The notes below the pieces were generated by a model. That model was not told the origin of the DNA. It searched no databases and saw only the letters and a program-made list of their open reading frames with translations. A stretch of DNA of 64,000 nt. Origin: Phaeosaccion multiseriatum (Eukaryota; Ochrophyta, other classes). The stretch covers positions 3,264,160 to 3,328,159 of the forward strand of contig OZ218963.1 of assembly GCA_965112735.1 (NCBI GenBank), read 5' to 3'. Shown piece by piece: positions 31,207-42,700 of this stretch (position 1 is its first letter; every line of letters starts with the position of its first letter). The translations under genes and the position numbers were made by a program.

Positions 31207-33571
31207 ATGGGAACGAAGAAGCGGCAACGGCCCTACACGGACACCGCGCGGAGGTGTGGGTGTGTGTGGGTATGTACTGCTGCTGCATGGGGCGTGGCGG
31301 GCTTCTCGGCGGCCGCTCCCCGCAGCAGCTTGCGCAGCATCGGCAGAGGGAGCAGAGAATGGCGCTCGCAGCAGGGCTCTCTTGCTTCGGCTCGTGAATC
31401 CTCGCTGTCTGCCCGTGACCAGCAGCTGCAGCGACAGGCCGGGAGTTTGGTGGGCCGTGGGAGGAGCAGGCAGCAGCGGGCTTCCCGGCCAAGTCGTGTC
31501 GATTCCGATCAGGGCGATGAGGAGGAGAAGCCGCGCTCCCCTGTAGTCTTGTCGAACTGGTTCGACGAAGTGTTTGTGGAGGATGAGAGCGTGGGCAGGG
31601 AGGGGGAGAGAGAGGAAGAGGCGGGCCGCCCGCTGGACTCATCAGCGTCTCAGGGGCTCACCACGACGGAGTACCTAGAGCTGCTGTCGACGAGGAGCCA
31701 AGCAGCGGCTGTTGATGACACAACGACGACTCCTGCGACGAAGAGTAGGATTGGTGGAAGGCACGAGGCGGCATCAAGGGCAGACGGCAACAGCCGCGAC
31801 TTCGCATGTGATTATGGACGAGCAGAAGGGGAGCAGGAGGAGGTGGTGGAGGAGGAGGAAGAGGAGAACGAGGGGGAGGAGGAGGCGGAGGAGGAAGAGG
31901 AAGAGGATTGGCATGAGGGCACCCCTCGGAGGTTTCAGAAGCTCGTGTCTCAGTTGTGGAAGGACATCAACGCCGATAACTTGCTGGGATACATGGGGTT
32001 GGTGGAGCAGGAGCAGATCAAGCAAGCTCTTGTATTGGTTTCGGCGTACGCGGCCCTTAGCGATCTTCCCGCCTTTCATATGGGAGTCGGCACCAGCAGC
32101 GGGAGAGGTGGGATTGGTAGTGCCCTGAAAAAGCACAGCCCAGGCGAAGGAGCCGCGGATGCTGGTGGCGATGGGGGGTGGGTGGGCATCATCACGACCA
32201 GCAGCAGCAGCAGCATGACTGTGAGTGGAGCGGTGGGGGGTGAAGGAGATATTCCTGTGACAACACCGCAGGCGGCCTTCAGGCAGATGGACAGTGACGG
32301 AGACGGGGAGGTTACTTTCTTGGAATTCAGCGATTGGTACCGTAGTAGATTGGCAGGCGAAGATGGGGAGAAGAGCAAGTGGCCACGCGCTGAAGAGGAG
32401 GAGCAAGAAGAGAAGAAGGAGGAGCAGAGTGATGTTTACGACAAGGAGAACAGCAAAGAGACTGAAAGGGGTGCAGAGGGGAAGAGATATGTGGCGAGGG
32501 GTAGCACTGGGGGAGAGCCCATGTCCTTGCATGAGGCGGTGAAGCGGCAGCAAAGGCAGCAAGAGTACCGCCGGCAGCAGCGCACAGTGTATCCCCTCTC
32601 CTCATCCTTTTACGTCTCAATTACCACAAAGGACACAGCATCGGTTCCACCGAAAGCGGCACCAGCGGCACCAGCGGGAGGAGCAGCAATGGATGGGAAT
32701 GCAGAGGGATACGAGAATGATGTGGTAGAGAGCGGCAGTCGCGAGTCCTTCAACCCCAATGTCCTGTACCCTCCCGAAGGGGAGGACGACAGACTCACTG
32801 GGGAGAGGACACAGAAGCTCCGGGATGCATGGCTAGCTGGACACGCGTCAAGTCGCAGCTTATCAGGGTCCGCAGCGGAGTGGAAAGAGGGTAGAGGGCA
32901 CACAAATGCTGCTGCAGGAGGAGCAGGGCGAGGAGGGAGCATGTGGAGGGGTAAGAAGAGGAAAGCATCATCGAGGACGAGCGCAGCTGCGGATGCCCTT
33001 GACAAGAGCCTCACGATAGTAAGGATCCTCGTCAGGGGCCATGCCGACCACGAAACCATCATCGCTGCCCTCTCAAGGTACAGTAGAGAGGGAGAGGGAG
33101 GGGGGGTGGCCAGATTTCGAGAAGAAGTGGACAAGGAGGCTCTTCTCGGGCTTCCCCATTCCAAGTCGCAGCAGGACACATCCTTTCGCACTTGGGCCTG
33201 CCTTCTAACACTTGTGTTCGCTGTCGCCGTGTATGTGTGTGTGTCGTCTCTCTATCTCATAGTGGCTTGATGGTATCCCCCGAAGGGCAGTATGACCTGG
33301 ACATGATTGAGCACCAGTTCGGCAAGGTTATCAGGGGCATCGTGGAAGGCCGGTGCGTGCAGAGGAGGAGGAGGAGGAGGAGGAAGAGGAGGAGGAGGAG
33401 GAGGAGGAGGAGGAAGGGAAGGGAGGTGAAGGAGGAGGAGGAGGAGGAGGAGGAAGGGAAGGGAGGTGAAGGAAGAGAAGAAGGAAAGGTGAAGGAAGAG
33501 GAACAACAGAAGGCTCTTGATTTGCGTGGAGATGCAGCTTGATTTGGAGCCCAATTCATGCTCACTCCATC

Positions 33572-33611
<40 letters not shown>

Positions 33612-34400
33612 CCTCCTTTACCCTCCCTTTTCCTTCCAGAAATTTTCTCGAGCGTATCTGTGAGCCGTCCAGTTCGGAAAGGTCTCGCGCGCTCAAAGCC
33701 TCAGCCCCCAACGCCCGTGCCGCTGCCCTCGACCTGGATGACCACCACGCCCGCATCCTTCGAGATTATCTCGTGCAAGGAAGCAAGGACGTTCGTGCGG
33801 TGGTGGTTCACATGGCGGACTTGCTCTTTCGCATGCGCTCGCCCCTCGGCCACTTGCTATCCCAGCGACAATCTCTGGCCCTTGAGGCACTTCAGCTGTA
33901 CGTGCCGGTTTCCAACGCTCTTGGGCTGGGGGCAAGGTTTAGAGAACTGGAGGAGATGGGGTATCGCACCCTCTTCCCCGAAAGCTACGATGCTATTGTC
34001 TCGTGGCATTCGAGTGTTTGGGCCCAGGGGCACGCCATGATGGAGAGTGCGAAGCAACGCATCCTGGAAGCTCTTGATGCCCATTACCCCCTCCAAAGCG
34101 TGGTGCTGCACTACAGCATCCAAGGGCGAACGAAAGGAGTGGTGAGCACGTTTCGAAAGGTGTTCCGGGGCAACAAAAGAACAGACCAAGTACACGATCT
34201 CTGGGGCCTTCGGATTGTCATTACGCCAGCAGCAGGCGTGCCAGTACCTTCACCTCTCGGTCAGGAGGAGGGCCCCGGGGTGGGGGGGTATGCGGTCACC
34301 AGTGACGACAGTGTCGAGCGTGCAGGCCATGTTACGGGAGGTCCTGCAATCGACGTCACTCCCGAGCAGGAGTCGTCGGCGGCGTTGAAAGTGGATGGAG

Positions 34401-34435
<35 letters not shown>

Positions 34436-35308
34436 AGAGGAGGAGGAGCAGGAGGAGGAGAAGGAGGGGCGGCAACAGGGGTTGCTCCGAGCTCGGAACC
34501 CTCCGCAGAGTCTGTTGGTGCTGCTCCGTCAAGTCCAGGAGCAGGAACCTTCGCGACGAGCGTGGACCTGGGCGGGGGGGGGCGCGGTGATGAGTGGCTT
34601 ATGGATGTTGCGTCCTCACTCTACACTGAGGCTTCTACCCATGGAATCAACCGCAGGCATGAGAAGCTTGTGGAGGGCTGCTTGGAAGTGGAAGAGAGCA
34701 ACTCCGGTGCTGCTTTGCTGGAGGGATTTAAGGCCCAGTCTCCAGTTGACTCGGACAGATTGAGGGCCCACTCTCCAGTGGACTCGGACAGCGCTGTGGT
34801 CCACGAAGTGCATCGTGTGCTCACCTCTCTGTACCCCACTGTGCCAGGCCGTTGGAAGAACTATGTGGATCATCCCAAGCCAAATGGTGAGGCGAGGGGG
34901 CAAGAGGAGGGGGCGGGGAAGGTAGACACAATGTCTGGCTGGGGGTAGAAGAGAAGAGGATTGGAGCCATGAGATGACCGACTGCCTGATCGTTTCCCTC
35001 GTCTCTCATCAATCAACTTTCGTGGACATGTGGACGCAGGCTATCGGAGTGTACACGACTGCTGTGTCCATCCCTGTGGGCTTGCGTTTGAGGTGCAGAT
35101 TCGCACCCACTCCATGCACTTGGAGGCGGAGGGGGGCGTGGCCGCTCACTCGCTCTACAAGGGAGGAATGAGCATGGAAAGCGAGGCTGACGCTGAGCTC
35201 TTTCGCGCCAAAATATCCGTTGTGGCTCCACCGTCAAGGCAGCTCTTGGCCAAGTCGTCCCGAGGGAGCGGCGGCGGGGGGGAGAGCCAACAGAACCCGC
35301 GTCTGTGA
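31207..35308 (+). CDS. Plastid RelA/SpoT homologue with EF-hand (calcium-regulated RSH type)
   Basis: Four exons (31207-33077, 33263-33352, 33640-34886, 35040-35308), about 1,158 residues. A basic start and hydrophobic core end at GVAGFSAAAPR, an ASAF-like plastid signal. After a disordered acidic region an EF-hand loop DSDGDGEVTFLE lies near residue 360. Residues ~600-760 are an HD-hydrolase-like domain (YDLDMIEHQFGKVIRGIVEG, HMADLLFRMR, LEALQLYVPVSNALGLG) in which the metal-binding HD pair is not seen: the segment reads IIAALSSGLMV. The (p)ppGpp synthetase domain follows with IQGRTKG, DLWGLRIVI, YRSVHDC and EVQIRT. It is therefore predicted to make, not degrade, the alarmone in the plastid, under calcium control. 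About 190 disordered residues interrupt the synthetase domain before YRSVH. Confidence 0.85.
33361..33480. repeat. (AGG)n microsatellite in RSH intron 2
   Basis: Purine-rich AGG/GAAGGG units fill the 5' part of the intron; a CTCTC(TA)n stretch (33580-33612) precedes the acceptor. Confidence 0.85.
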
Positions 35309-35779
35309 AGAATCACACCACATGGTCCTCCCAATTGATATAGGGTAGGCTCCCCTCGCGTAGAGAAACCTTTCGTTAAGGGAGGCACAGCTCTTGTGCG
35401 TCGTGGTACGGAGATCTGTTGCGCCGTGGTCAGCGTGCCGCAACTGAATACACGCCTACGTGTTCTTTTCTGTGCTACAGACAAGTAAAGTAGCACGCAG
35501 CTTGCAAAAAGACAGGGAGCATGGTGCAGGCCTAGGCCATTCCGTGACTTTACCACCTCTTTCCTTATATGCCTCACTTCTAATCATTGTAACACTACAA
35601 TGGTACCGGATAGAGACGAGGAATTATGTAGAGAAGGGTCCATGGCATCGGAGAAAAGCTCGCATTGGCCTCTGCACCACCCAACGGGCAGCAGCAATTC
35701 ATTGTCACTAACTACTCTTTCGCTCGCCCCTCCCCTCCCCATCCCTCCGCTCGCCTCCCGTTCTTATGGAGGTCGTGCT
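35309..35779. other. Convergent 3' intergenic region (RSH / eEF2)
   Basis: 471 bases between convergent stop codons. No supported gene, RNA or repeat was seen; it is less GC-rich than the flanking exons, as expected for 3' UTRs. Confidence 0.45.
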
Positions 35780-38700
35780 TTAGAGCTTGTCGTAGTATCG
35801 GTCCAGAGGGGGGATGCCCTCGGGGAGCCCCTTTCGCTTCCTCACGCCCAGAATGGTCACGTTAGACCTGCTATTCTCCTCAAGAGGGTCTCCGCCCAGC
35901 TCCTGCCAGTGATCAAACACGCACTGAGGGAAGGCCTTGCCACCCGTGTGGGAACGCAGGTCTGCGGTGAAGCCGAACGACTCCATGACCGGCAAGTAGG
36001 CCTTGAGCTGCATCATTGGGGTTCCCGGCCTCTGCTCCTCGGCAAACACGTGACCTCTGCGGCGAGTCAGCACGCCATAGCAGCCTCCCATGGCGTCCTG
36101 GGGGCACTGAATATCCACGAGATAGATAGGCTCCAGCAGAGCGGGGGAGGCGGTCAGAATGCCAGCGAAGCACACTCGGCGAGACGTGGGCATGACTTGA
36201 CCCATTCCTCGGTGAATGGCATCTGCGTGCAGGGTCACGTCCAGAAGGTTGAAGCGCACGCCTCGGCACTGCTCCTCGCACATGGGGCCGTCAGTCATAG
36301 CCCAGTTGAAGCCTGCAATCACAGACTCCTTAATCTCGTTGAGGTACGACACTCCGGCAGTGGCGTCGGCGTAAATGTTGGTGCCTACTCCATCGGGGCC
36401 GAAAGCCCAAATCTGAATTCGAGGAAGGAAGAGCGGGACAAGCAAACTTTCAAAAAACAGAACCCAGACCTATAATAAGAAAGAGCCATCTCCTCCTTCA
36501 GTCAGTGCCCTCCCTGCTCACCTTGCGCGCTTCCGAAACGTCCCAGCCGAAGTTGTCCGCGAGGAAGTGGGCGCGAGCCTTGAACTCGTCGCGGCCGCTG
36601 AGCCTGCCCTCGTCCACGGCATCCGCTACACCGGGGTCCATGTTCTGGGCCTTGAGGAACAGACGGTTGTGCTTATTGGCGGACTTGCTCAGGCACGTGC
36701 GGTCAGACTCGGAGCCGCAAGTCTCTCGGTACGACACGACGGGGTCGGAAATCTTGACCTCGGTCCCCATAAAGTCCTCCTGCAAGTCCTTTAGGCAAAT
36801 CTCCAAGTGGAGCTCACCACAGCCGGCGATGATGTGCTCTCCGCTCTCCTCCGTGTAGCACAAGACCATGGGGTCTGACTTGGAGAGACGCTTCATGCCC
36901 TCTACCAGCTTGGGCAGGTCGGCAGAGTTCTTGGGCTCGACGGCCACGCGCACCACGGGAGACACGGAGAACTTCATGGTCTTGATGCAGTGACCCTGCT
37001 CGTAGGTGGTGATGGTGCCCGACTTGAGCAGATACTGATCCACACCAACCAGTCCGCACGTGTTTCCGGCAGGGATGTCCTGCACCTGCTCCACGTATCG
37101 GCCCATCATGATGATGGTGCGCTGAATGTTCTTGATCCACAGGTCCGTCTTCTTGCCAAGCACGTAGTTGGGGCCAAGAATGCGCACCTTCTGTCCGGTG
37201 GCTATGGTGCCCGAGAAGACACGGCCAAAGGCGTAGAAGCGACCCTTGTCGCTGGTGGGCACCATCTTTGACACGTACATGCAAAGAGGGGCATCGGGGC
37301 TGGTGTCGCACGAGCGAATGGCGTTGGCGACTGGGTCGTCCAGGGGTCCATCATACAGGTTCTCCACACGGTACTTTTGGGCCTGGTTGTTGGGAAGGGG
37401 CAGAAAGAAAATCCATGTTTTGGCAAGGGGAGAGGGGCAGTCGGGTAGGGCAGGACAACGGTCAGTAAGTAAGAGCGGTGAGAAGTGTCGTGCAGCGGGG
37501 CGAGGGGTTTTTGCACCCAACGGGCACGTCAGAGTTGTTCGTGCTAAACACAAAAGCAGAGCAAGAAGCGCACTTCGAAAGAAAAACCAACCAACCTGGG
37601 GAGGGGAGGGAAGGTGGACCACGATCATCTCGAGCACGGCATCGGCCGCCGGCAGCCACCGCTGCATGACCCTCTTGAGCAGGGGCTTGCCAATGAGGTC
37701 CTTCTCGTCGTTCTTCAGCACGACCCCCACGGCCTTGAGCATTCGCTCCGTCTTCTGCTTCTTCTCCTCCATAATGGCCGTGAACATTTTGCAGATGGGG
37801 TCCATGATGAAGTGGCAGAAGGCTCTCATGAGGCCGCCGTCGTCCTTATTCGTCAGCTTCTTGGTCTCCGGGTTGAAGTACCAGTTACCCCACAGCTTCT
37901 CCATCATAGTGGCCTCGGGAATGCCAAACTTGGACGAGTAAATGCTGGCAAACTTCTTGAGCGTAAAGCCCCACTGGTGCAGTCCAGACCCAAACGCCAC
38001 GGTACCCTTCTCCGGGTACACCTGAACGTCGCCCATCAGCTCGTCGTTGTAGGTGGCAATGACCACATTCACTGACTCAATGGCGCGAGAGAAACTCTGG
38101 TACATTTCCTCAGGGGGCAGCTGCAGCTCCAACAGCGCGCGGTCCACCTTGTTGACCATGAGCACAGGCTTGACGCGCTCGGAGATGGCCTGACGCAGCA
38201 CCGTCTCCGTCTGCACACACACGCCCTCGATGCAGTCCACCACCACCAGCGCGCCGTCCGTCACACGCAGCGCGGCGGTCACCTCCGAGGAGAAGTCGAC
38301 GTGACCGGGGGAGTCGATGAGGTTGATGAGGTAACTGTTCTCGCCAATCATGACGTCATCTCCGCCAGCCTCCGCCGCGTCCAGGGCACCCTGCTTGGCG
38401 AGGTCGAGCGCAGCCTGTGTGGCTGCGGCGTCCTCTCCAGCAGCGCGGGAAGCGTTCTTCTCCACGGCTCCTCGCACCAGCTTCTCTGCCTCGGACAATT
38501 CGTACTCAAAGAACATGGAAATGCCCGTGGACTTGATGGTAATGCAACGGTCCTGCTCGTCCTGGCGCGTGTCCGTGAAGCGAGCCTCTCCCGCGTTCTT
38601 GGCGGCGATGATACCCGCCTTGGACACGAGAGAGTCCGTGAGGGTGGACTTGCCGTGGTCCACGTGGGCGATCACGGACATGTTCCGGATGTTGTGCTTC

Positions 38701-39423
38701 AGACCCATAATGGCCCGAAGCTGTGGTGTTGTCGTTGTCGCAGAGACGGGGCAAGGAAGAATGAAGGGAACAGGAGGATGGGAGAGTTTACAGACTGGCC
38801 CAATATCGCGCGGCGACCAACCCCTCCCCTTTCATCTACAAAACTGTGCAATTACTGGCCCTTTGTCCACTGACTGTGTGAGTGGACAATGATGTTCACA
38901 TCGCTCAGCTTACCTGGTCTGTTGTGAAGTTAACCTGTAGAGCGAAGAGCGCCGGGCCGGGGGAAGAGATAATGAGCAGAACGAAAGTGGGGCAGACGTT
39001 AGCGCATCTGGACTTTGCACAAAGACTGAGGCGCCCGAGGGCGTTGGTGTAATGAAGAGGCGTATACCGAGGTTCGAATGGGGCTGTGGACCCATCATCC
39101 CACATATTCCCTCCCGCCCCGCTGGATCCCGCCTTCTGTATGCCTCGCTCATTTGGGCTGGGGCGAATGCAGCATCCACTTCCTAACCGTTCCCTCCGCT
39201 TCTTCTTCCTCCCAGCCCCCCAAAGCCAGTCAAGAACTACCGCAAACAGCCGGAGCCAGCAGAAGGAGGTGGGAAAGGGGAAGGGAGGAAGGGAAAAGCC
39301 AGACCTCCCACACAAGATAACAACCCCATTAAACCCATAGAAAGCTTCATCCTCCAGCCTACGCGCCCCCGCTCCTACTGCTGCTACCGCTCCTCCGGCC
39401 CTTTTCCTTCTCCCACTCACCAT
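35780..39423 (-). CDS. EEF2: Translation elongation factor 2 (eEF2)
   Basis: Five exons: 39421-39423, 38914-38934, 37596-38720, 36522-37382 and 35780-36412, about 880 residues. The initiator ATG stands alone before a donor (ATG|GTGAGT), the next exon is a 21-nt micro-exon encoding VNFTTDQ, and the third begins LRAIM; together they rebuild the universal eEF2 N-terminus. GTPase motifs [17 protein letters not shown] and NKVDR are intact, with an extra Ala/Glu/Asp-rich insertion of about 40 residues between the effector region and DSPGH. Domain IV holds [11 protein letters not shown], including the His modified to diphthamide in eukaryotes, though the usual GGGQ reads GMGQ. The C-terminus ends DRYYDKL. 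The protein catalyses GTP-dependent ribosomal translocation in the cytosol. Confidence 0.95.
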
Positions 39424-39558
39424 GGTGCTACGCTAAGGTGGGATGAATAATCCCTCGCAAAGTACAAGCCTCACGCGCTCCACACAACATTCGCACCCCC
39501 TGGGTCGCGCGTCCTATATCCCGTAGGTACTTTTGAGTTTCAGTTTACTATACTGGCT

Positions 39559-39662
39559 ATCGACCCCTGACGAACGAACACTATCCGCTATCCGCTATCG
39601 CCGGCGCCAGCCGATCCGCTATCCGCTATCGGCCGGCGGACGATAGCGCGTCAGGGGTCGAT
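39559..39662. mobile_element. Foldback/MITE-like element C
   Basis: Perfect 14-bp inverted ends ATCGACCCCTGACG at 39559-39572 and 39649-39662 enclose repeats of CCGCTATC and a CGCCGGCG-type palindrome. The ends start with the same TCGACCC as element A. It lies in the 318-bp gap between the eEF2 start and the capping-enzyme stop, so it may sit in the eEF2 promoter. No coding capacity. Confidence 0.55.
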
Positions 39663-39742
39663 TCATTAAGTCGCACGCTCTGAACGCTCCGCTGTTACCG
39701 TCGGACGGTGAGTGGTATGATGGACGCTCAAATGATTTCAAT

Positions 39743-42700
39743 TCATTCCTCCTTAACGAGAATTACAGCGCAGTACATTTGCACGGCCTCCCACTCCTCC
39801 TTGCTAATGGCCCGAGGTGGGGGGGGGGCTCTAGCAGGGGCTCTACCATACCTTTGCTGCTGCTGTTGAAGGTGCGCTCCCCCGACCCCCCCCATCCTGG
39901 ACAGCAAGCCAATGAACTGCTCCTCCTCACAGCAACGAGCGATGAAGTGACTGAAGTTCTCTGCGAGAAGCATGCGGAAGCCCTCGGCTCGTGCCATACG
40001 GGCAAGCGTGGGGAGGTGCACGAGAAACTCTTTGCAACCAGTGACTGCGTCTCCCAATTGGAATCTGCGCGGGCAGAGGGTGGAGAGCACAGGAAAAAGA
40101 GCGAGAGGTGAGATGAGCAGAGACAAGAGACGGAGAGAGGAGAGGTGAGATTGAGGAAGGGAGAGGAGGGATGGTAAAGAGAGAGGGGGGGGGGGAGGGC
40201 GACGGTACAGGGTGGAGGGAGAAAACCCCCTTGAAATGCCAGTCTTGTGCTTAACACAAGGGTTAACCTTTGCGTAATGTGCGTACGTACCTGTATGCGT
40301 CTCCGAAGGCATTCTCGCTCTCGTCCAGAGACTTGAGCCGCTCCAACACCGCGGCCCTCTCTCCCTCCATCTCCAGACGGTACAGACCATTCCCAAAGGC
40401 CACCCCCCCTTTCTCATCTTTCTCCTCCTCCTGCTGCTGCTTCCCCGTCTTGCCAGCACTGCCCTCCTGACTTGCCCCTTGCTCAGTACTTCCCCCGCCA
40501 CCGTCACCAACAGCACCACCTTCCGCACCATTGGTAACGCCGGAACTTAACCCAGGTGCGACTCCTTGTCCTCCCGCTCCTCCTCCTACTGCCCCTCCTC
40601 CTGCTGCTGCTCCTGCTGTTGCTCCTGCTGCTGCTGCCCCAAAGGCGCGTTGGGTAATGACGCGGTAGTCGGGAACCGTGAGAAGCAACCTCCCCCCAGG
40701 GAGGAGCATTTTCCCTACATTGGCGAGCGTGGTTTCCAGGTTGGCACGTGAATCGCACACGTAGTGTAGGGTGAATTGCGCCGCGACGGCACCGAACAGC
40801 GGGAAGCGAGCTGACGGTTGACTACCTTCTGTCTCCCCCTCTCCATCCCCTTGCTCCACCCGCTCCACCCCAGCAGCTCCTATGCCCTCATTGGCCCCAT
40901 CTCCTCCGCCACTTTCATCCATCAGCAATGCAGCTACCCTCGACACCAGGTCAGAGTCCGCCATACTGCCCTGTAACGTCAGCCCTCTCCAGCCCAGTTT
41001 CTTCTTGTGAACATCGCTCCGTGCTCCTTCTCCTCGCCCCCCTCCTGCTCCTCGTTTCTCCCTCCCTACCCCTCCTCCTCCTCCTCCTCCTCCTCCTCCT
41101 CCTCCTCCTCCTACCCGTCTATTGCTCTCCTTCATCAGCCCATCTGCTCTTCTCTGTGCCTCCATCAAGGCCACTCCTGACACATCGACTCCGACCCACA
41201 AGCCCCGCGCAGCAATTCTACTCCACTTTAGCAAATCGCCGCCCCTGTGCACTCACGGGATGACACGCGGCCGGCCCCGCGGGGGAAGAGACGGAAGAGG
41301 GTTTCACTATTAGGCAACCATCGGCAGCTCAATCAATCCCTCGTTTGGGGCAAAGGGTTGTTCTTCTCCTAGCAAGTCACTAGATATCGGCGGAGGGGGA
41401 GGAGCCAGGAGCAAGCACGTCCACGTCAAAATCCAAGTCAAGTCCCCTCCCTCCTCCATACCTTCCACACCCAAGCTCGAGCACCGCTGCTCGGTTGCCC
41501 TCCAATGCACCTTCTGCGAAGAAGCGTGTATGGGGAAAGGGAAGGAGACACGATGAGCAAAGGGAACACATCTACACAAGCTTCAAGCGACGTACAAGTC
41601 CACAGCACCCCACAGCGAGCACGGCACACTGCCCTCATCGGTAGGTGCCATAACAGGAGCTTCGCGCTCGAGGGCACGCGTGGAGGGGCGCGAAGTGGAG
41701 GCCCATCGTTAGACACGAGCTAAGACCTCATCACGACCCCTCTCCTCTCCTCTCCTGCGGTCAACCTCGAGCCCGGGGCGGATGGGGAGCGATCGTTGAA
41801 GACTAAAAGTCTCTCTGACAAAAGCACCTGCCTGCTAAGCACCTGCGGGAGAGCCAAGCAGGACTTGGTTCAATCCGTCTTGGCATACGACCCCCTCCCC
41901 CCTCCCCAATGCGACCATCCCCCCGCACTCCGACTTGCTTCTTGCTTACGTTTGCCTCCTTGCCGTTGATGCCCCCCGCTCCCTCCGCCTCTCCTGTCGC
42001 CTCTCCTACCCCCGTGGCTGCCGCCGTTGCTGCGACTGCGGCTGCTGCTGACTAGCCCTGAGATAAGTGCGGGAGGAATGCCCGCAAGAGGGGGGAGGGA
42101 GGCCAAGGAAAGCGATCCATACAATGCCGCCTCGGAGTCCTTGCCCGGTGGGGCAGCGGACAGGTCCTCTTCTCTGGCCATGTTGATCATTACTGCCTTG
42201 AGCCTGCGGGCACACACACAGAGAGAGGGGGGAGAGGGAGGGGAAGAGAGACGGAAAGCAGTTGCGGAATCAATCCGAGCAGAAAATCAGGGAGTTTGAG
42301 GCTAGCGCCGTTACAATGAGGAAATCAGGGTAGAGAAAAGAAATGAACGGAACATGGATATACGTCGGGCAATTCATTGAGGCCTTGGCCGCGAAAGGTG
42401 GGAACCCAGTTGGGAATGAGCGTCACGACGGCGAGAATCTCTCTATCTCCCCCTGCTCACTACTCGCCAGTTGTGCAGTTCCTCAATATGGCAGTACTCA
42501 CCAGTTGTGCAGTTTCCTCAATACGGCGATACCGCCGTCGAGTGCTTCGCCTTGGTTTCGTGCCGCTTGCCTTTCGTCATAATGCTCTGCTGCTGCTGCG
42601 TCACCCCCTCCCGCGACCTCCATGCCACCCGTACCGCGAGCAGCGGCGGTAGGCTGAGTAGCGGTAGGTTTGGGTCCTCCTCCGTCGCCGCTGATCGTGA

